This document shows positions 44,194 through 52,221 of a DNA stretch of 64,000 nucleotides, piece by piece. The notes below the pieces were generated by a model that was not told the DNA's origin, ran no database searches, and worked only from the letters and a program-made list of their open reading frames with translations. The position numbers and the translations under genes were made by a program. Origin of the DNA: Candidatus Nitrosotenuis cloacae (GTDB lineage Archaea > Thermoproteota > Nitrososphaeria > Nitrososphaerales > Nitrosopumilaceae); assembly GCF_000955905.1 (NCBI RefSeq), contig NZ_CP011097.1, positions 631,957 through 695,956 of the forward strand, read 5' to 3'. The first letter of the stretch is position 1. The number at the start of each line of letters is the position of its first letter.

Positions 44194-44250
44194 ATGGCAG
44201 CAAAGAAAAAAGCAGCAGCAAAATCAAAATCAAAGAAAAAATCAAAGTAA
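44194..44250 (+). CDS. 18-residue Lys/Ala-rich peptide
   Basis: MAAKKKAAAKSKSKKKSK, preceded by AGGAG 3 nt before the ATG and followed at about 20 nt by a T-rich terminator-like run (TTTTCTTTTTT, 44271-44281). In-frame ATGs further up (44155, 44161) would add up to 13 residues. The composition resembles histone-tail or ribosomal-tail peptides. A short independent peptide or a regulatory ORF; unproven. Confidence 0.4.
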   Translation: MAAKKKAAAKSKSKKKSK

Positions 44251-44393
44251 TTGACCTAACAAGGTCCGTTTTCTTTTTTCATTAACGAGTGATTCTAAAA
44301 TTATTTTTACAAACTCTTAATTTCTAATGTTTTGGCTTGGCGTGAAATAGCTAGATTCTCTCATAATTTACGCACGGAAAAACTGATTTTGAT

Positions 44394-44558
44394 TTATGCT
44401 TTTGAAAGTTTTTTGACGTGACTTGGATCATCTTTGACTGCATCCCTCATTTTCTTTTTTAGTTCACTGATCTTTGTTTCTGCACATCTTGAGGAACAAA
44501 AACTGCCGGATGGATTCGGTATTTCTTTACCGCAATTTGAACACTTTTTGATCGTCAA
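44394..44558 (-). CDS. Zinc-ribbon protein, third gene of the kamA unit
   Basis: A 54-residue protein from TTG 44558: KKCSNCGKEIP...GSFCSSRCAE, two CxxC/CxxxC knuckles 15 residues apart (treble-clef or YacG-like ribbon), followed by a charged helix (KISELKKKMRDAVKDD). It lies 13 nt downstream of the next Cys-rich gene and is probably on the kamA transcript. Confidence 0.5.
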   Translation of the reverse strand: MTIKKCSNCGKEIPNPSGSFCSSRCAETKISELKKKMRDAVKDDPSHVKKLSKA

Positions 44559-44571
44559 TCTGTACAACCAA

Positions 44572-44739
44572 TTATCTTAGAAAATCCAATGATTGATGTA
44601 GATCAAAACATCTGCACGGGTTTTTCTTTATGTTTGTGCACTTGGTGCAAATTACTTCAATTATCTGCTTGCATTTTGCACATGTGGAATATACACCGGT
44701 TTGCCCCTTGCACAGATTGCAAATGTCCCTCATGTTCAT
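44572..44739 (-). CDS. Double zinc-knuckle protein, second gene of the kamA unit
   Basis: A 55-residue protein (ATG 44739) with four evenly spaced Cys pairs: CNLC, CAKC, CTKC and CRC, followed by FDLHQSLDF. It could hold two zinc ions or one zinc plus an Fe-S centre. It starts 7 nt after the kamA stop. The association with a radical SAM enzyme is notable, but no function is known. Confidence 0.5.
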   Translation of the reverse strand: MNMRDICNLCKGQTGVYSTCAKCKQIIEVICTKCTNIKKNPCRCFDLHQSLDFLR

Positions 44740-44746
44740 TTTTTAT

Positions 44747-46249
44747 CTAAGAAAAGTTTCTTCCTCCAATTTTCCAATGGTATAATCCAATTCGGTCCTC
44801 AAAGAGACGTGTCTTTACGTTGTTTATTGAGGATAAAATTGGCGTTTTTCTTTTTCGTATTTTTTTTTCTGTTTTTGCTGCGGTGGACTGTTTGCTTTCC
44901 AGAATTTCTTCCAATTCGTTTTCAAAAAAGAATTTCTTACCAGAAAGCGGCTTTAGATCATCAATCCATATTGCTTTCTCATCAAATCGTGCCAGAAACG
45001 GTCTTTGTACCCATACTGGATTCCGTCCCTGTATGAATTGCAATAGAATTGCCTTTTTCTTTCCAAAATCCATCGTGCCAATGACGTGAATTTTTCCTGG
45101 ATTTGCAGACATTATTGGCCCACGTACTGTTCTTGCTAGGCCGCTGACTTTTTGATACGCGTCTTTGAATATTTGATGTGCTCGAATGAGTGGAATTCCA
45201 AAAAAGTCCTGCGCTCCAGTGTCTCTTGTGACAAACATGTAGTATGGAACGCATCCCAGACTGACTTGTCTTTGCCACATATCAGCCCAGATTTTTGGGT
45301 CATCATTTATGTTGGCAAGAACTGGAGACTGTGTTCGTATCTGAGCTCCTGTTTTTCGTATTCTATGAATGGCTGCAGCTACTGCTTGAGTTGAAAGTTC
45401 GACTGGATGGTTAAAGTGGGCCATGAATGCAAGATGTATTCCAGACTCGCCAACTCTTTTGAACAGATCTAGTAATTCATCTGCGTCATTATCTGTTAGG
45501 AATCGATATGGCCAGTATGATAGGGCTTTGGTTCCTATTCGAATTGTTTTGAGATTTTTAATTTTCGCATTGATAAGTGAATCAATGTATCTGGAAAGGA
45601 TTTTTGTTTTCATGATCATCGGATCCCCACCAGTAAACAAGACATCCGTGACCTCGTTGTGTTCTGAGAGGTACTGGATGAGCAGATCTGTTTCCTGCGT
45701 TGCAAACTGGAGTTCTTTTATTCCAATAAACTGAGGCCATCTAAAGCAAAATGTGCAGTAGGAATGACATGTTTGGCCTTGGCTTGGGAAGAAAAGGACC
45801 GTTTCGTCATATTTGTGCTGCATTCCGTACAGCTTTGTGCCGTCTTTGAGCTGCGGAATGTTGTATTCCTGACCTGCAGGATGAGGATTCAGACTCATAC
45901 GGATCTTGTTTGCAACCAATTGGATGGTGTCCTTATCGCCACTTTGTAATGCGGTGGACATTTTTCTGAAATTATCTGCAGAAAGCATTTTCTTTTGTGG
46001 GAATGTCAGAGTAAAGATCGGATCATTTGGAACATTATTCCAATTGATGAGTTGATCAATCACATAATTGTTAACTTTGAACGGAAATACACTTGCAACT
46101 ATCTCTATGTCTGATTGTCTTTCATTTGAGAGTGCTTTAATCTGCGAAATGTCCCTGAAATTATGCTGCATAAATGGCTGATACTGATATGAAGTGTCAA
46201 TTTGGATTTGCTTTGAACCCTTGGCGGGGATTTTCTCAATTACTGGCAT
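44747..46249 (-). CDS. KamA-family radical SAM aminomutase-like enzyme
   Basis: A 500-residue enzyme. The radical SAM cluster motif is CHSYCTFC (CxxxCxxC) near residue 160. It is preceded by the PLP/lysine-binding style N-terminus of lysine 2,3-aminomutases and followed by LFTGGDPMIM, IRIGTKALSYWPYRFL and a PGKIHVIG end of the TIM barrel. Lysine 2,3-aminomutases make beta-lysine, an osmolyte precursor, or modify EF-P, but the partner acetyltransferase AblB is absent and the C-terminus carries an extra basic tail (KKIRKRKTP). The substrate is therefore open. An operator-like palindrome lies 170 nt upstream. Confidence 0.8.
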   Translation of the reverse strand: MPVIEKIPAKGSKQIQIDTSYQYQPFMQHNFRDISQIKALSNERQSDIEIVASVFPFKVNNYVIDQLINWNNVPNDPIFTLTFPQKKMLSADNFRKMSTALQSGDKDTIQLVANKIRMSLNPHPAGQEYNIPQLKDGTKLYGMQHKYDETVLFFPSQGQTCHSYCTFCFRWPQFIGIKELQFATQETDLLIQYLSEHNEVTDVLFTGGDPMIMKTKILSRYIDSLINAKIKNLKTIRIGTKALSYWPYRFLTDNDADELLDLFKRVGESGIHLAFMAHFNHPVELSTQAVAAAIHRIRKTGAQIRTQSPVLANINDDPKIWADMWQRQVSLGCVPYYMFVTRDTGAQDFFGIPLIRAHQIFKDAYQKVSGLARTVRGPIMSANPGKIHVIGTMDFGKKKAILLQFIQGRNPVWVQRPFLARFDEKAIWIDDLKPLSGKKFFFENELEEILESKQSTAAKTEKKIRKRKTPILSSINNVKTRLFEDRIGLYHWKIGGRNFS

Positions 46250-46418
46250 GGTGAATTCTAAATCTATAGACTAAGCATCAAAACACTGTGTCTTGTATCA
46301 ATGAATCGTATGATTCAATGTGAAAAGACATCTAATGCAAATTTTTTACACTTCATATGTCTGCATGTCGTTTCTGTCATTGCATTCTATAATATGAATA
46401 CTTATTTAAGTACTACAG

Positions 46419-46436
46419 TACTCATCTTCGTGAGTA
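46419..46436. promoter_or_regulatory. TACTCA-N6-TGAGTA palindrome, copy 1
   Basis: TACTCA-TCTTCG-TGAGTA, an 18-bp inverted repeat between the kamA start and the 3' end of the wHTH gene. It is identical except for one spacer base to the copy at 47498. Probably an operator. Confidence 0.55.
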
Positions 46437-46462
46437 TTTTGGTTAAATGTTATCAAAAATAT

Positions 46463-46768
46463 TTAATCGTCTTGAAAAAATTTTATTCCTAGCTTTTTTG
46501 TTAATTCGTCTATTCTGTCGTATTCTTTGAGGAATTTTTTGCCTTTCTCAGTCAGAATTAGAGGATCTGTTACAATGAGATTTTTTTCCTCCAACTCTGT
46601 AAAATATGTAGTCAGCTTATCATATGAGGTTCCAACTAAAAACTGAATTCGTGTTGGTCGAACGGTTTCATTATCGATTAGTTCAATGCGCATCGCATTT
46701 AACACTGCATAATACAGCTCCATTCTACTCCTCTTTTCCTTTGATTGTGAGATTACTTTGCGGGCCAT
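46463..46768 (-). CDS. Small winged-helix DNA-binding protein
   Basis: A 101-residue winged-helix protein of the archaeal HTH_45 kind: RSRMELYYAVLNAM (helix 1), PTRIQFLVGTSYDKLTTYFTELEEKNLI (recognition helices) and a wing LILTEKGKKFLKEYDRI. It begins 1 nt after the stop of the membrane protein gene and lies between the two TACTCA palindromes, so it is the prime candidate to bind them. The cognate signal is unknown. Confidence 0.75.
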   Translation of the reverse strand: MARKVISQSKEKRSRMELYYAVLNAMRIELIDNETVRPTRIQFLVGTSYDKLTTYFTELEEKNLIVTDPLILTEKGKKFLKEYDRIDELTKKLGIKFFQDD

Positions 46769-46769
46769 A

Positions 46770-47480
46770 TCAAAACGATTTTTTTATAATGACTGGGTTT
46801 TTTGGTTTTCTTGCCAGTGCAATGATGATTATTCCGAGCCCTGCTATTTTTAGCACTCCAGATATGATGAGTGTCAGACTTGTGGGGTCTACTGTAAATA
46901 ATAGTCGTAGGTATTGAGACAAAAAGACAATGCCAAACCCAACTGGTAGTACAAAAAGATCAGATCTTGTTTGTAGTTCGGAGTTTGATCCTATTTTGAG
47001 AATAATGTATCCTAGTGCTACGAGGTTTAGAATTCTAAAGTATTCATTGTACTGGTGGAAATCTGGAAGAAACGAATTGCCAATACCTGTAACTACTAGT
47101 GATAAGCCTATGGGGATTAAAGAAATGAGGGCAGTCTTTATGACCATCTTGAATTTTTTTTCTGTATATTTTTTAAAATAATATACCAACCCAATGACGA
47201 TAAATCCATAGGAAACAAACGATAATCGTAACCAATGCAAAACATTGTAAATTTCACGATTATTTGTGACATCAATAGTCATGGAAAAAAAGAAATCACT
47301 AAACGCAACAAGTGCAAATCCGATCACCAACCCGCAAATATGGGCCGATGAGATCACCCTGTAAATTTTCAAGAAATACACCGAGATGACAGCACCTAGA
47401 ATTCCACTAATCATATACATGAAAAACAACATTGAGCTGTTTTGCTCAAATAGTAGTGCCTCCATGATTTGGTAAATCAT
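46770..47480 (-). CDS. Seven-helix membrane sensor-like protein
   Basis: A 236-residue integral membrane protein with about seven helices (MLFFMYMISGILGAVISVYFLKIY, HICGLVIGFALVAFSDFFF, and so on) and a short basic C-terminus. The topology resembles bacterial 7TM or MASE-type sensor domains without an output domain. It is co-transcribed with the winged-helix gene and shares its upstream palindrome with the divergent PEFG plastocyanin, suggesting a membrane signal passed to the regulator. The function is inferred from context. Confidence 0.65.
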   Translation of the reverse strand: MIYQIMEALLFEQNSSMLFFMYMISGILGAVISVYFLKIYRVISSAHICGLVIGFALVAFSDFFFSMTIDVTNNREIYNVLHWLRLSFVSYGFIVIGLVYYFKKYTEKKFKMVIKTALISLIPIGLSLVVTGIGNSFLPDFHQYNEYFRILNLVALGYIILKIGSNSELQTRSDLFVLPVGFGIVFLSQYLRLLFTVDPTSLTLIISGVLKIAGLGIIIIALARKPKNPVIIKKSF

Positions 47481-47497
47481 TCAAACATAATAAAATC

Positions 47498-47515
47498 TAC
47501 TCATCTTAGTGAGTA
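47498..47515. promoter_or_regulatory. TACTCA-N6-TGAGTA palindrome, copy 2
   Basis: TACTCA-TCTTAG-TGAGTA, in the 75-bp divergent promoter region between the membrane sensor/wHTH operon and the PEFG plastocyanin gene. Only one of 18 positions differs from the copy at 46419. Confidence 0.6.
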
Positions 47516-47555
47516 CCATAATACTCTTAAATAATCATGAATAATAGCTGCATCA

Positions 47556-48422
47556 ATGAAGACAATAGCAATAGGATCCATTTTGGCGATATTTGCTGTT
47601 ATGGCGACTGCTCCAGCGTTTGCAGATCATGCATCTGTTGAGGTCAGTATTCCTGAGGGTTCTTCTACAGTTGGCTGTGAAGAGACCAACGAGTGTTACA
47701 TCCCAGATGAAGTAACAATCGATGTAGGAAGTGAGGTAGTGTGGTCAAATGATGACACCGCTTCACACACTGTAACAAGCGGAGATCCACAAAACGGTCC
47801 AGACGGAAACTTTGATAGTAGTTTGTTCCTGTCGGGACAGACCTTTTCTCACATGTTCGAGGACGCCGGCGAATTTCCATACTTTTGCTTGGTGCATCCA
47901 TGGATGAGAGGTATTGTGATAGTCGAGGAAGCACATGCTGACGATCACAGTGACGATGTGGAAGAGATCCCTGATGAGCAAACCGACGCAGTGGTAATGT
48001 CACAAGACGGTTCAATTGTGATCAACATCAATTCTGATGTTCCAACAGAAGGTGCAGAGTCTGCATTAACCGTTGAATTCACAGATGCTGATGGAAATCC
48101 AATCGAGCACGTGAATTTTGAGGTCACTGTAACACAAGACGATCAAGAAGTCTTGGCAGAGACAGAACAACATGCACATAGTGGGATTACAGAATTCACA
48201 ACATCTGCTCTAGGATCAGACAGTCCACTAGATGTCCAAGTCACAATTCTAGGAATAGGATTGCCAGACGATGATCCAGCAACATGGACAGGTCCAATAG
48301 GGGAAACAATATCTGCTCAAGTAGTTCCAGAGTTTGGCCCACTTGCAATGATTATTTTGGCTGCAGCCATTGTAAGCATTGTTGTTGTGACAACACGATC
48401 TAAGGTAATGCCAAAACTTTAG
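47556..48422 (+). CDS. Plastocyanin with PEFG-CTERM sorting signal
   Basis: A 288-residue exported copper protein. It has a signal peptide (IAIGSILAIFAVMATAPAFA), a cupredoxin domain (about residues 27-125) with His in SHTVTSG and Cys/His/Met in YFCLVHPWM, an Asp/Glu-rich linker, and a second Ig-like beta domain (about 150-255). The C-terminal VPEFGP motif, hydrophobic helix and basic end are the thaumarchaeal PEFG-CTERM signal, processed by an archaeosortase-like enzyme for surface attachment. It carries electrons or binds copper at the cell surface. Confidence 0.92.
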   Translation: MKTIAIGSILAIFAVMATAPAFADHASVEVSIPEGSSTVGCEETNECYIPDEVTIDVGSEVVWSNDDTASHTVTSGDPQNGPDGNFDSSLFLSGQTFSHMFEDAGEFPYFCLVHPWMRGIVIVEEAHADDHSDDVEEIPDEQTDAVVMSQDGSIVININSDVPTEGAESALTVEFTDADGNPIEHVNFEVTVTQDDQEVLAETEQHAHSGITEFTTSALGSDSPLDVQVTILGIGLPDDDPATWTGPIGETISAQVVPEFGPLAMIILAAAIVSIVVVTTRSKVMPKL

Positions 48423-48533
48423 AATCCATCTTTATTTTTTCATCAAATATGATTATTGTGCCTGAGGCTCAAATTATTCGCGCCAAATCGACTTTACAAT
48501 CTGAATCCCTATTTTCGTCTAATCATCATACTG

Positions 48534-48554
48534 TGACGCCACATGATGGTGTCA
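48534..48554. promoter_or_regulatory. Palindrome upstream of nuclease-like gene
   Basis: TGACGCCA-CATGA-TGGTGTCA, an 8-bp inverted repeat with one G-T wobble, 47 nt before the TTG start of the PD-(D/E)XK-like gene. It could be an operator or an RNA hairpin. Confidence 0.35.
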
Positions 48555-48600
48555 TCAAATGATTGCCAAGGGTTAATAGTGGCGTAATGGAAAACTTGCG

Positions 48601-48990
48601 TTGTCCAAGGGCCGCCAAGATCATAATTCACTAATCAAGCATCTAATTGATCATTTTACATCACTTGGACTCGAAGTACAATATGCAAACTATGACAAAT
48701 ATCAAAAACCATTCCCAATCAGCAGACACGCGCCTGACGTTATAGCGTATGATAGGACAAAAAAAATTGGATACATCGGCGAGGCCAAAGTCTGTACAGA
48801 ACTAGTTGAGCAGAGAACAAAAGAGCAGCTAGAAGATTATTCTAAAAAAGTCATGAAGACTGGTGATTCAGAAACCACAAAGATGCCGTTTTTCATTGCA
48901 ATCCCACACGACTGCAACCTCAAAATGACGCAGACACTAAAGGAACTGCATCTGGATACCAGAGACAACATCCACGTTATGGATTTCTGA
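48601..48990 (+). CDS. PD-(D/E)XK nuclease-like protein
   Basis: A 129-residue protein from TTG 48601. The core APDVIAYDRTKKIGYIGEAKVC has the PD ... (D/E)-x-K pattern (PDV, then EAK 15 residues on), with a helix before it and VMKTGDSE...FFIAIPHDC after, as in single-domain restriction-endonuclease-like proteins such as VRR-NUC or Holliday junction resolvase relatives. No methylase or other restriction gene is adjacent. The target is unknown. Confidence 0.6.
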   Translation: MSKGRQDHNSLIKHLIDHFTSLGLEVQYANYDKYQKPFPISRHAPDVIAYDRTKKIGYIGEAKVCTELVEQRTKEQLEDYSKKVMKTGDSETTKMPFFIAIPHDCNLKMTQTLKELHLDTRDNIHVMDF

Positions 48991-49006
48991 TTAGTATCTG
49001 ATTTTA

Positions 49007-49918
49007 ATGGTAGTCCACACATTTAGCTCAAACGATACATGTCGGCGCTGCAAAGGCCTGATGGTAACTGATGCCGTTACTGGCGAGCGATTTTGTCGCA
49101 ACTGCGGATTTGTTGTAGATGAGCAAATAGCGGAATTGGGTCCTGAGCGCAACGTATCAAAGGACAGCGACAGAGACGATAAAAGCCGGGTTGGCATTCC
49201 AACATCTTTGGCAATTCATGATATGGGACTAGCCACTGTAATTGGTGCTGCAAACAAGGACGCCACTGGCAAGCCACTTTCTGCGCAGGCAAAACATGAA
49301 ATGAAGCGTCTTAGAACTTGGGATAATCGCAGCCAGATGAGTGAGCAGATGGACAGAAACCTTCGGTACGCATTCATCCAGCTGGACAAGCTAAAAGACA
49401 AACTCACCTTATCTGATGCCGTAATTGAAAAAGCGGCCTACATTTATCGCAAAGCACTATCAAAGAGTTTGGTTCGGGGAAGATCAATTGAAGGAGTGCT
49501 AGCAGCTGCAGTATATGCAGCATGCAGAGATGTTGAAACACCACGAACTCTTGGCGATGTTGCAACTGCAATTAACATCAAACGAAAGGATCTCTCAAAG
49601 AACTATAGATTATTGGTAAACGAGCTGGAAATGAAGATGCCAGTAGTTAGCTCAATCACATGCATGTCAAAGATTGCAAGCAAGGTTGGTCTGAGTGAGA
49701 AGGTAAAGCGACACGCCCTTGGCATACTAAAGGAGGCAAATGACTCTAGAATCACTGCTGGAAAGGACCCAATGGGGATGGCAGCGTCTGCTTTGTACAT
49801 TTCATGTGTAAAGATGGATGTTGACATATCCCAAAAAGACATTGCAATGGCAGCCGGCGTAACCGAAGTGACAATTCGAAATCGCTACAAGGATCTCAAA
49901 AAGTCTCTCCACATCTAA
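49007..49918 (+). CDS. tfb: Transcription initiation factor TFB (second copy)
   Basis: A 303-residue TFB with a zinc ribbon (CRRCKGLMVTDAVTGERFCRNCG), PERNV linker and two cyclin repeats (VRGRSIEGVLAAAVYAACR; DPMGMAASALYISC), ending in ISQKDIAMAAGVTEVTIRNRYKDL. It is clearly paralogous to the 42309 protein across its length, including the unusual SLAIHD-x-GLAT linker. ATG 49007 is 16 nt after the nuclease-like stop. Multiple TFBs in thaumarchaea are thought to give promoter-specific regulation. Confidence 0.95.
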   Translation: MVVHTFSSNDTCRRCKGLMVTDAVTGERFCRNCGFVVDEQIAELGPERNVSKDSDRDDKSRVGIPTSLAIHDMGLATVIGAANKDATGKPLSAQAKHEMKRLRTWDNRSQMSEQMDRNLRYAFIQLDKLKDKLTLSDAVIEKAAYIYRKALSKSLVRGRSIEGVLAAAVYAACRDVETPRTLGDVATAINIKRKDLSKNYRLLVNELEMKMPVVSSITCMSKIASKVGLSEKVKRHALGILKEANDSRITAGKDPMGMAASALYISCVKMDVDISQKDIAMAAGVTEVTIRNRYKDLKKSLHI

Positions 49919-49956
49919 AAATTCATAATAAAAAAACGTAAAGATTCAACTAAGCT

Positions 49957-50106
49957 TTAGTATCTTTTTTGAAATCTTGGTTTTGAGTGCTTTGGTAGAC
50001 ATTCCCTGCAATAAACTGGTCTGTCTGGTTTTGGTTCAAAAGGTACCTCTGATGCTTTGCCACAGTCTGAGCATGTGCATGGGTACATTTTTTTGTCATA
50101 TGACAT
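49957..50106 (-). CDS. CxxC zinc-ribbon microprotein
   Basis: A 49-residue protein (ATG 50106): MYPCTCSDCGKASEVPFEPK, then RPVYCRECLPKHSK. This is the widespread CxxCGK-x-VPF-x-P-x-x-RPVYCxxC ribbon often found alone or appended to RNA helicases and translation proteins. It is 81 nt downstream of the metallophosphoesterase gene on the same strand. Possible RNA binding; confidence in the coding call is high because the motif is complete. Confidence 0.75.
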   Translation of the reverse strand: MSYDKKMYPCTCSDCGKASEVPFEPKPDRPVYCRECLPKHSKPRFQKRY

Positions 50107-50187
50107 GCCTGCCAAAACCGGCAATCCAAATAAGAATGATGAGATTAGCTAACCTTCACCTCGGGTGTGTTTTTGGTAAAATAGCCA

Positions 50188-50934
50188 TCAGATCACCTGT
50201 GATAGTAGGGATTCATCGCCAATTATTGTTCCATCAAGGGTGACTATTTTGGCAGATGAAATGTCCTTTATTTTTTCAATAATTGGTGATATGGACTTTT
50301 TGTATGCCTTTTTCTTTGTGGCATAAAAATATCGATTAAAAGATGGTACTATGATTATTTCCAGCTCGCCAGACTCTGATGGAAATAGGTTTTCTTTTTG
50401 CGTTCTTATGGAAACCCAGACCCGCTGGCCATTCAGAATGGAATCCTCATCAAAAAACACAGGATGGACATGACCCATCACTATTTTGGAGATGTGGGCA
50501 AAGTTTGCAGTAGGCATGGTATGGCCATGAGTCAGCAGCGTATCTTCTATAATCATGCCAATGGAGCTGATCAGAGTGATATTGTCTGGCGTAAGATATG
50601 ATATGTTTGCGTCATGATTTCCAGGAATCAAGACTGTCTCGGTTTTTTGGGCAAGTGCTGACAATAGTTTTGGGATCTCATCCCATTCTGACTTTGATAT
50701 TTTGTTGATTCCGGATTTCACATCTCCAAGCAAGACAAGTGAGTCTGGCTTTGCTGCATCAATTAGTGAGGTGATCTTTTGGATTGACTCATTTAGTGTG
50801 GTGTTTTTGCCAACAAAGATTTTGTTGTGAGCAAGATTTGCCTCAAAGCCGACATGAAGATCAGTGAGAACTAGGTGCTTTTTTTGTCCTTCTAGAATCA
50901 ATGCCGGCTCTCCGGGAATTGGCTTTGTCTTCAT
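50188..50934 (-). CDS. Metallophosphoesterase (COG1407-like)
   Basis: A 248-residue calcineurin-like phosphoesterase: LVLTDLHVGFE (motif I), LVLLGDVKSG (II), LIPGNHDANI (III), LTHGHTMP and MGHVHPVFF (IV, V). The family, often encoded beside Lhr-like helicases or ligase systems in other organisms, hydrolyses phosphomono- or diesters with two metal ions. In-frame codons upstream to 51072 overlap the divergent SWIM gene, and the ATG at 50934 matches the family start. Confidence 0.85.
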   Translation of the reverse strand: MKTKPIPGEPALILEGQKKHLVLTDLHVGFEANLAHNKIFVGKNTTLNESIQKITSLIDAAKPDSLVLLGDVKSGINKISKSEWDEIPKLLSALAQKTETVLIPGNHDANISYLTPDNITLISSIGMIIEDTLLTHGHTMPTANFAHISKIVMGHVHPVFFDEDSILNGQRVWVSIRTQKENLFPSESGELEIIIVPSFNRYFYATKKKAYKKSISPIIEKIKDISSAKIVTLDGTIIGDESLLSQVI

Positions 50935-50950
50935 TAAACCATAATACAAA

Positions 50951-51271
50951 GTGATTTGCATTAAATTCTTGTTGCCAAAACCAGAGAAAACATCGCTTAT
51001 CATTTCTGAGAGGCGTGTAAAATGCCATGTCTTTGAGCCAAGCAAGCGACAGGTCTGGACAGTAGTCGGCATGGGAAAGGAGCATTGGCTTGCACCAGAA
51101 TATGACTATTGTTCTTGTGAGGGGTTTTACTTTGGCAAGCTAAAGGGGAAACAATCTTGCTATCATTTGGACTCGCTAAAGCTAGCTCAAGAACAACATG
51201 AAATAGAATTCATAACATTTTCTGATGATGAATATGTGGATTTTCTAAAAGGGTTAGTAGCGGAGATTTGA
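50951..51271 (+). CDS. SWIM zinc-finger protein
   Basis: A 106-residue protein from GTG 50951. After a basic N-terminal strand region, YDYCSCEGFYFGKLKGKQSCYHLDSL gives the SWIM signature CxC-xn-CxH, a zinc module that binds DNA or proteins (Shu2-like, recombination-related proteins in eukaryotes and archaea). It is divergent from the phosphoesterase, 16 nt away. Confidence 0.75.
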   Translation: MICIKFLLPKPEKTSLIISERRVKCHVFEPSKRQVWTVVGMGKEHWLAPEYDYCSCEGFYFGKLKGKQSCYHLDSLKLAQEQHEIEFITFSDDEYVDFLKGLVAEI

Positions 51272-51466
51272 TTACTCGTTTCTGATTGTCTCTCTTGCGT
51301 GACCCTTGTTGACTACCATTTGTATGATGGCTTCCATTGAATAATCAATTCCATGTTCCGAGTCTACATGTTCTTTGAATTGTTTAAGCAAAGACATGCT
51401 CTTTCTTCCATCAAGTACAAAATCACATTCAAATCCATAATCTGAACATCTAAGCTTGATTGTCAT
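51272..51466 (-). CDS. DUF1059-type small protein
   Basis: A 64-residue protein with KLRCSDYGFECDFVLDG and FKEHVDSEHGID: the Cys-x(5-6)-Cys ... His-x(5)-His arrangement of DUF1059, a small zinc-binding protein of unknown function. Its stop is directly against the SWIM gene stop. Confidence 0.75.
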   Translation of the reverse strand: MTIKLRCSDYGFECDFVLDGRKSMSLLKQFKEHVDSEHGIDYSMEAIIQMVVNKGHARETIRNE

Positions 51467-51547
51467 CTAGCTTGGAATTTTCTTGTTTGCATATAACTTT
51501 TGTTCCGTTATTCAAGAACAAACACTAGGTTACCAATTTTGGAAAAA

Positions 51548-51841
51548 TTATAGTGGAATGGTTGTAATGTCTTCCTTTGAGACGCCCTTCCAAAGACCGA
51601 TCATTCCTTGAGGCTCTACTGGCTCGACTTTGGTGATTTTCTGTATCTTGATGTGATCTGGATTTGGAGGCATCCAAAGCATTGCCATGTATTCGCCTAT
51701 CTGTCCTACCTTGGTTGGAACTGCTGGAGTTATCTTGTCCTTTGAGAACCCCTTTGATACTAGGGCATCAACTGATTTTTGCATCAGGTCCATTCTTCCG
51801 TGGACAAACAAGTAGATTGTTTGTGTGTTGTCTAGTGACAT
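51548..51841 (-). CDS. Small alpha-beta protein, unknown
   Basis: A 97-residue protein: IYLFVHGRMDLMQKSVDALVSKGFSKDKITPAVPTKVGQIGEYMAMLWMPP is a ferredoxin-like beta-alpha-beta start with a Pro-rich middle, then a beta-rich end (IQKITKVEPVEPQG). No motif of known function; not identified. Confidence 0.55.
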   Translation of the reverse strand: MSLDNTQTIYLFVHGRMDLMQKSVDALVSKGFSKDKITPAVPTKVGQIGEYMAMLWMPPNPDHIKIQKITKVEPVEPQGMIGLWKGVSKEDITTIPL

Positions 51842-51924
51842 TTGACCATATCCGTGTGTTACATTAAATCAACGTTTTGTATGTGATGAAAAACGGTTAA
51901 ATTGGCACGCGTGGGCGCAAAAAC

Positions 51925-52221
51925 GTGAAGATTGTAACTATCGGTAGCAGAATCTTTGTTACAAGTTTTCAGCTAGCTGGCGTCCAGGGAGTTGTAGTGG
52001 ATAGTCCGCAGACAGCATTCTCTGAGGTAAAAAAACTCGCAGAAGATCCTGATGTTGGACTAGTTTTGATGTCAGAGGACATGTCAACTCCAATTAGCAC
52101 AGAGCTTACCAAGCTTCGCGCAACAAAATCAAAGCCACTCATATTTTCACTGCCAGCATCTGGCTCTGAGAAAAAGGAAGTCGATTACAGAAAGATGCTC
52201 AAGACAATTCTTGGCGTCTAG
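51925..52221 (+). CDS. atpF: A-type ATP synthase subunit F
   Basis: A 98-residue protein (GTG start) matching V/A-type ATPase subunit F: KIVTIGSRIFVTSFQLAGVQGVVV, EVKKLAEDPDVGLVLMSEDMS and RATKSKPLIFSLPASGSE. This is the Rossmann-like subunit on the central stalk. No other ATPase subunit genes are in the window, so it is encoded apart from the main operon. Its last 4 nt overlap the convergent membrane protein gene. Confidence 0.85.
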   Translation: MKIVTIGSRIFVTSFQLAGVQGVVVDSPQTAFSEVKKLAEDPDVGLVLMSEDMSTPISTELTKLRATKSKPLIFSLPASGSEKKEVDYRKMLKTILGV

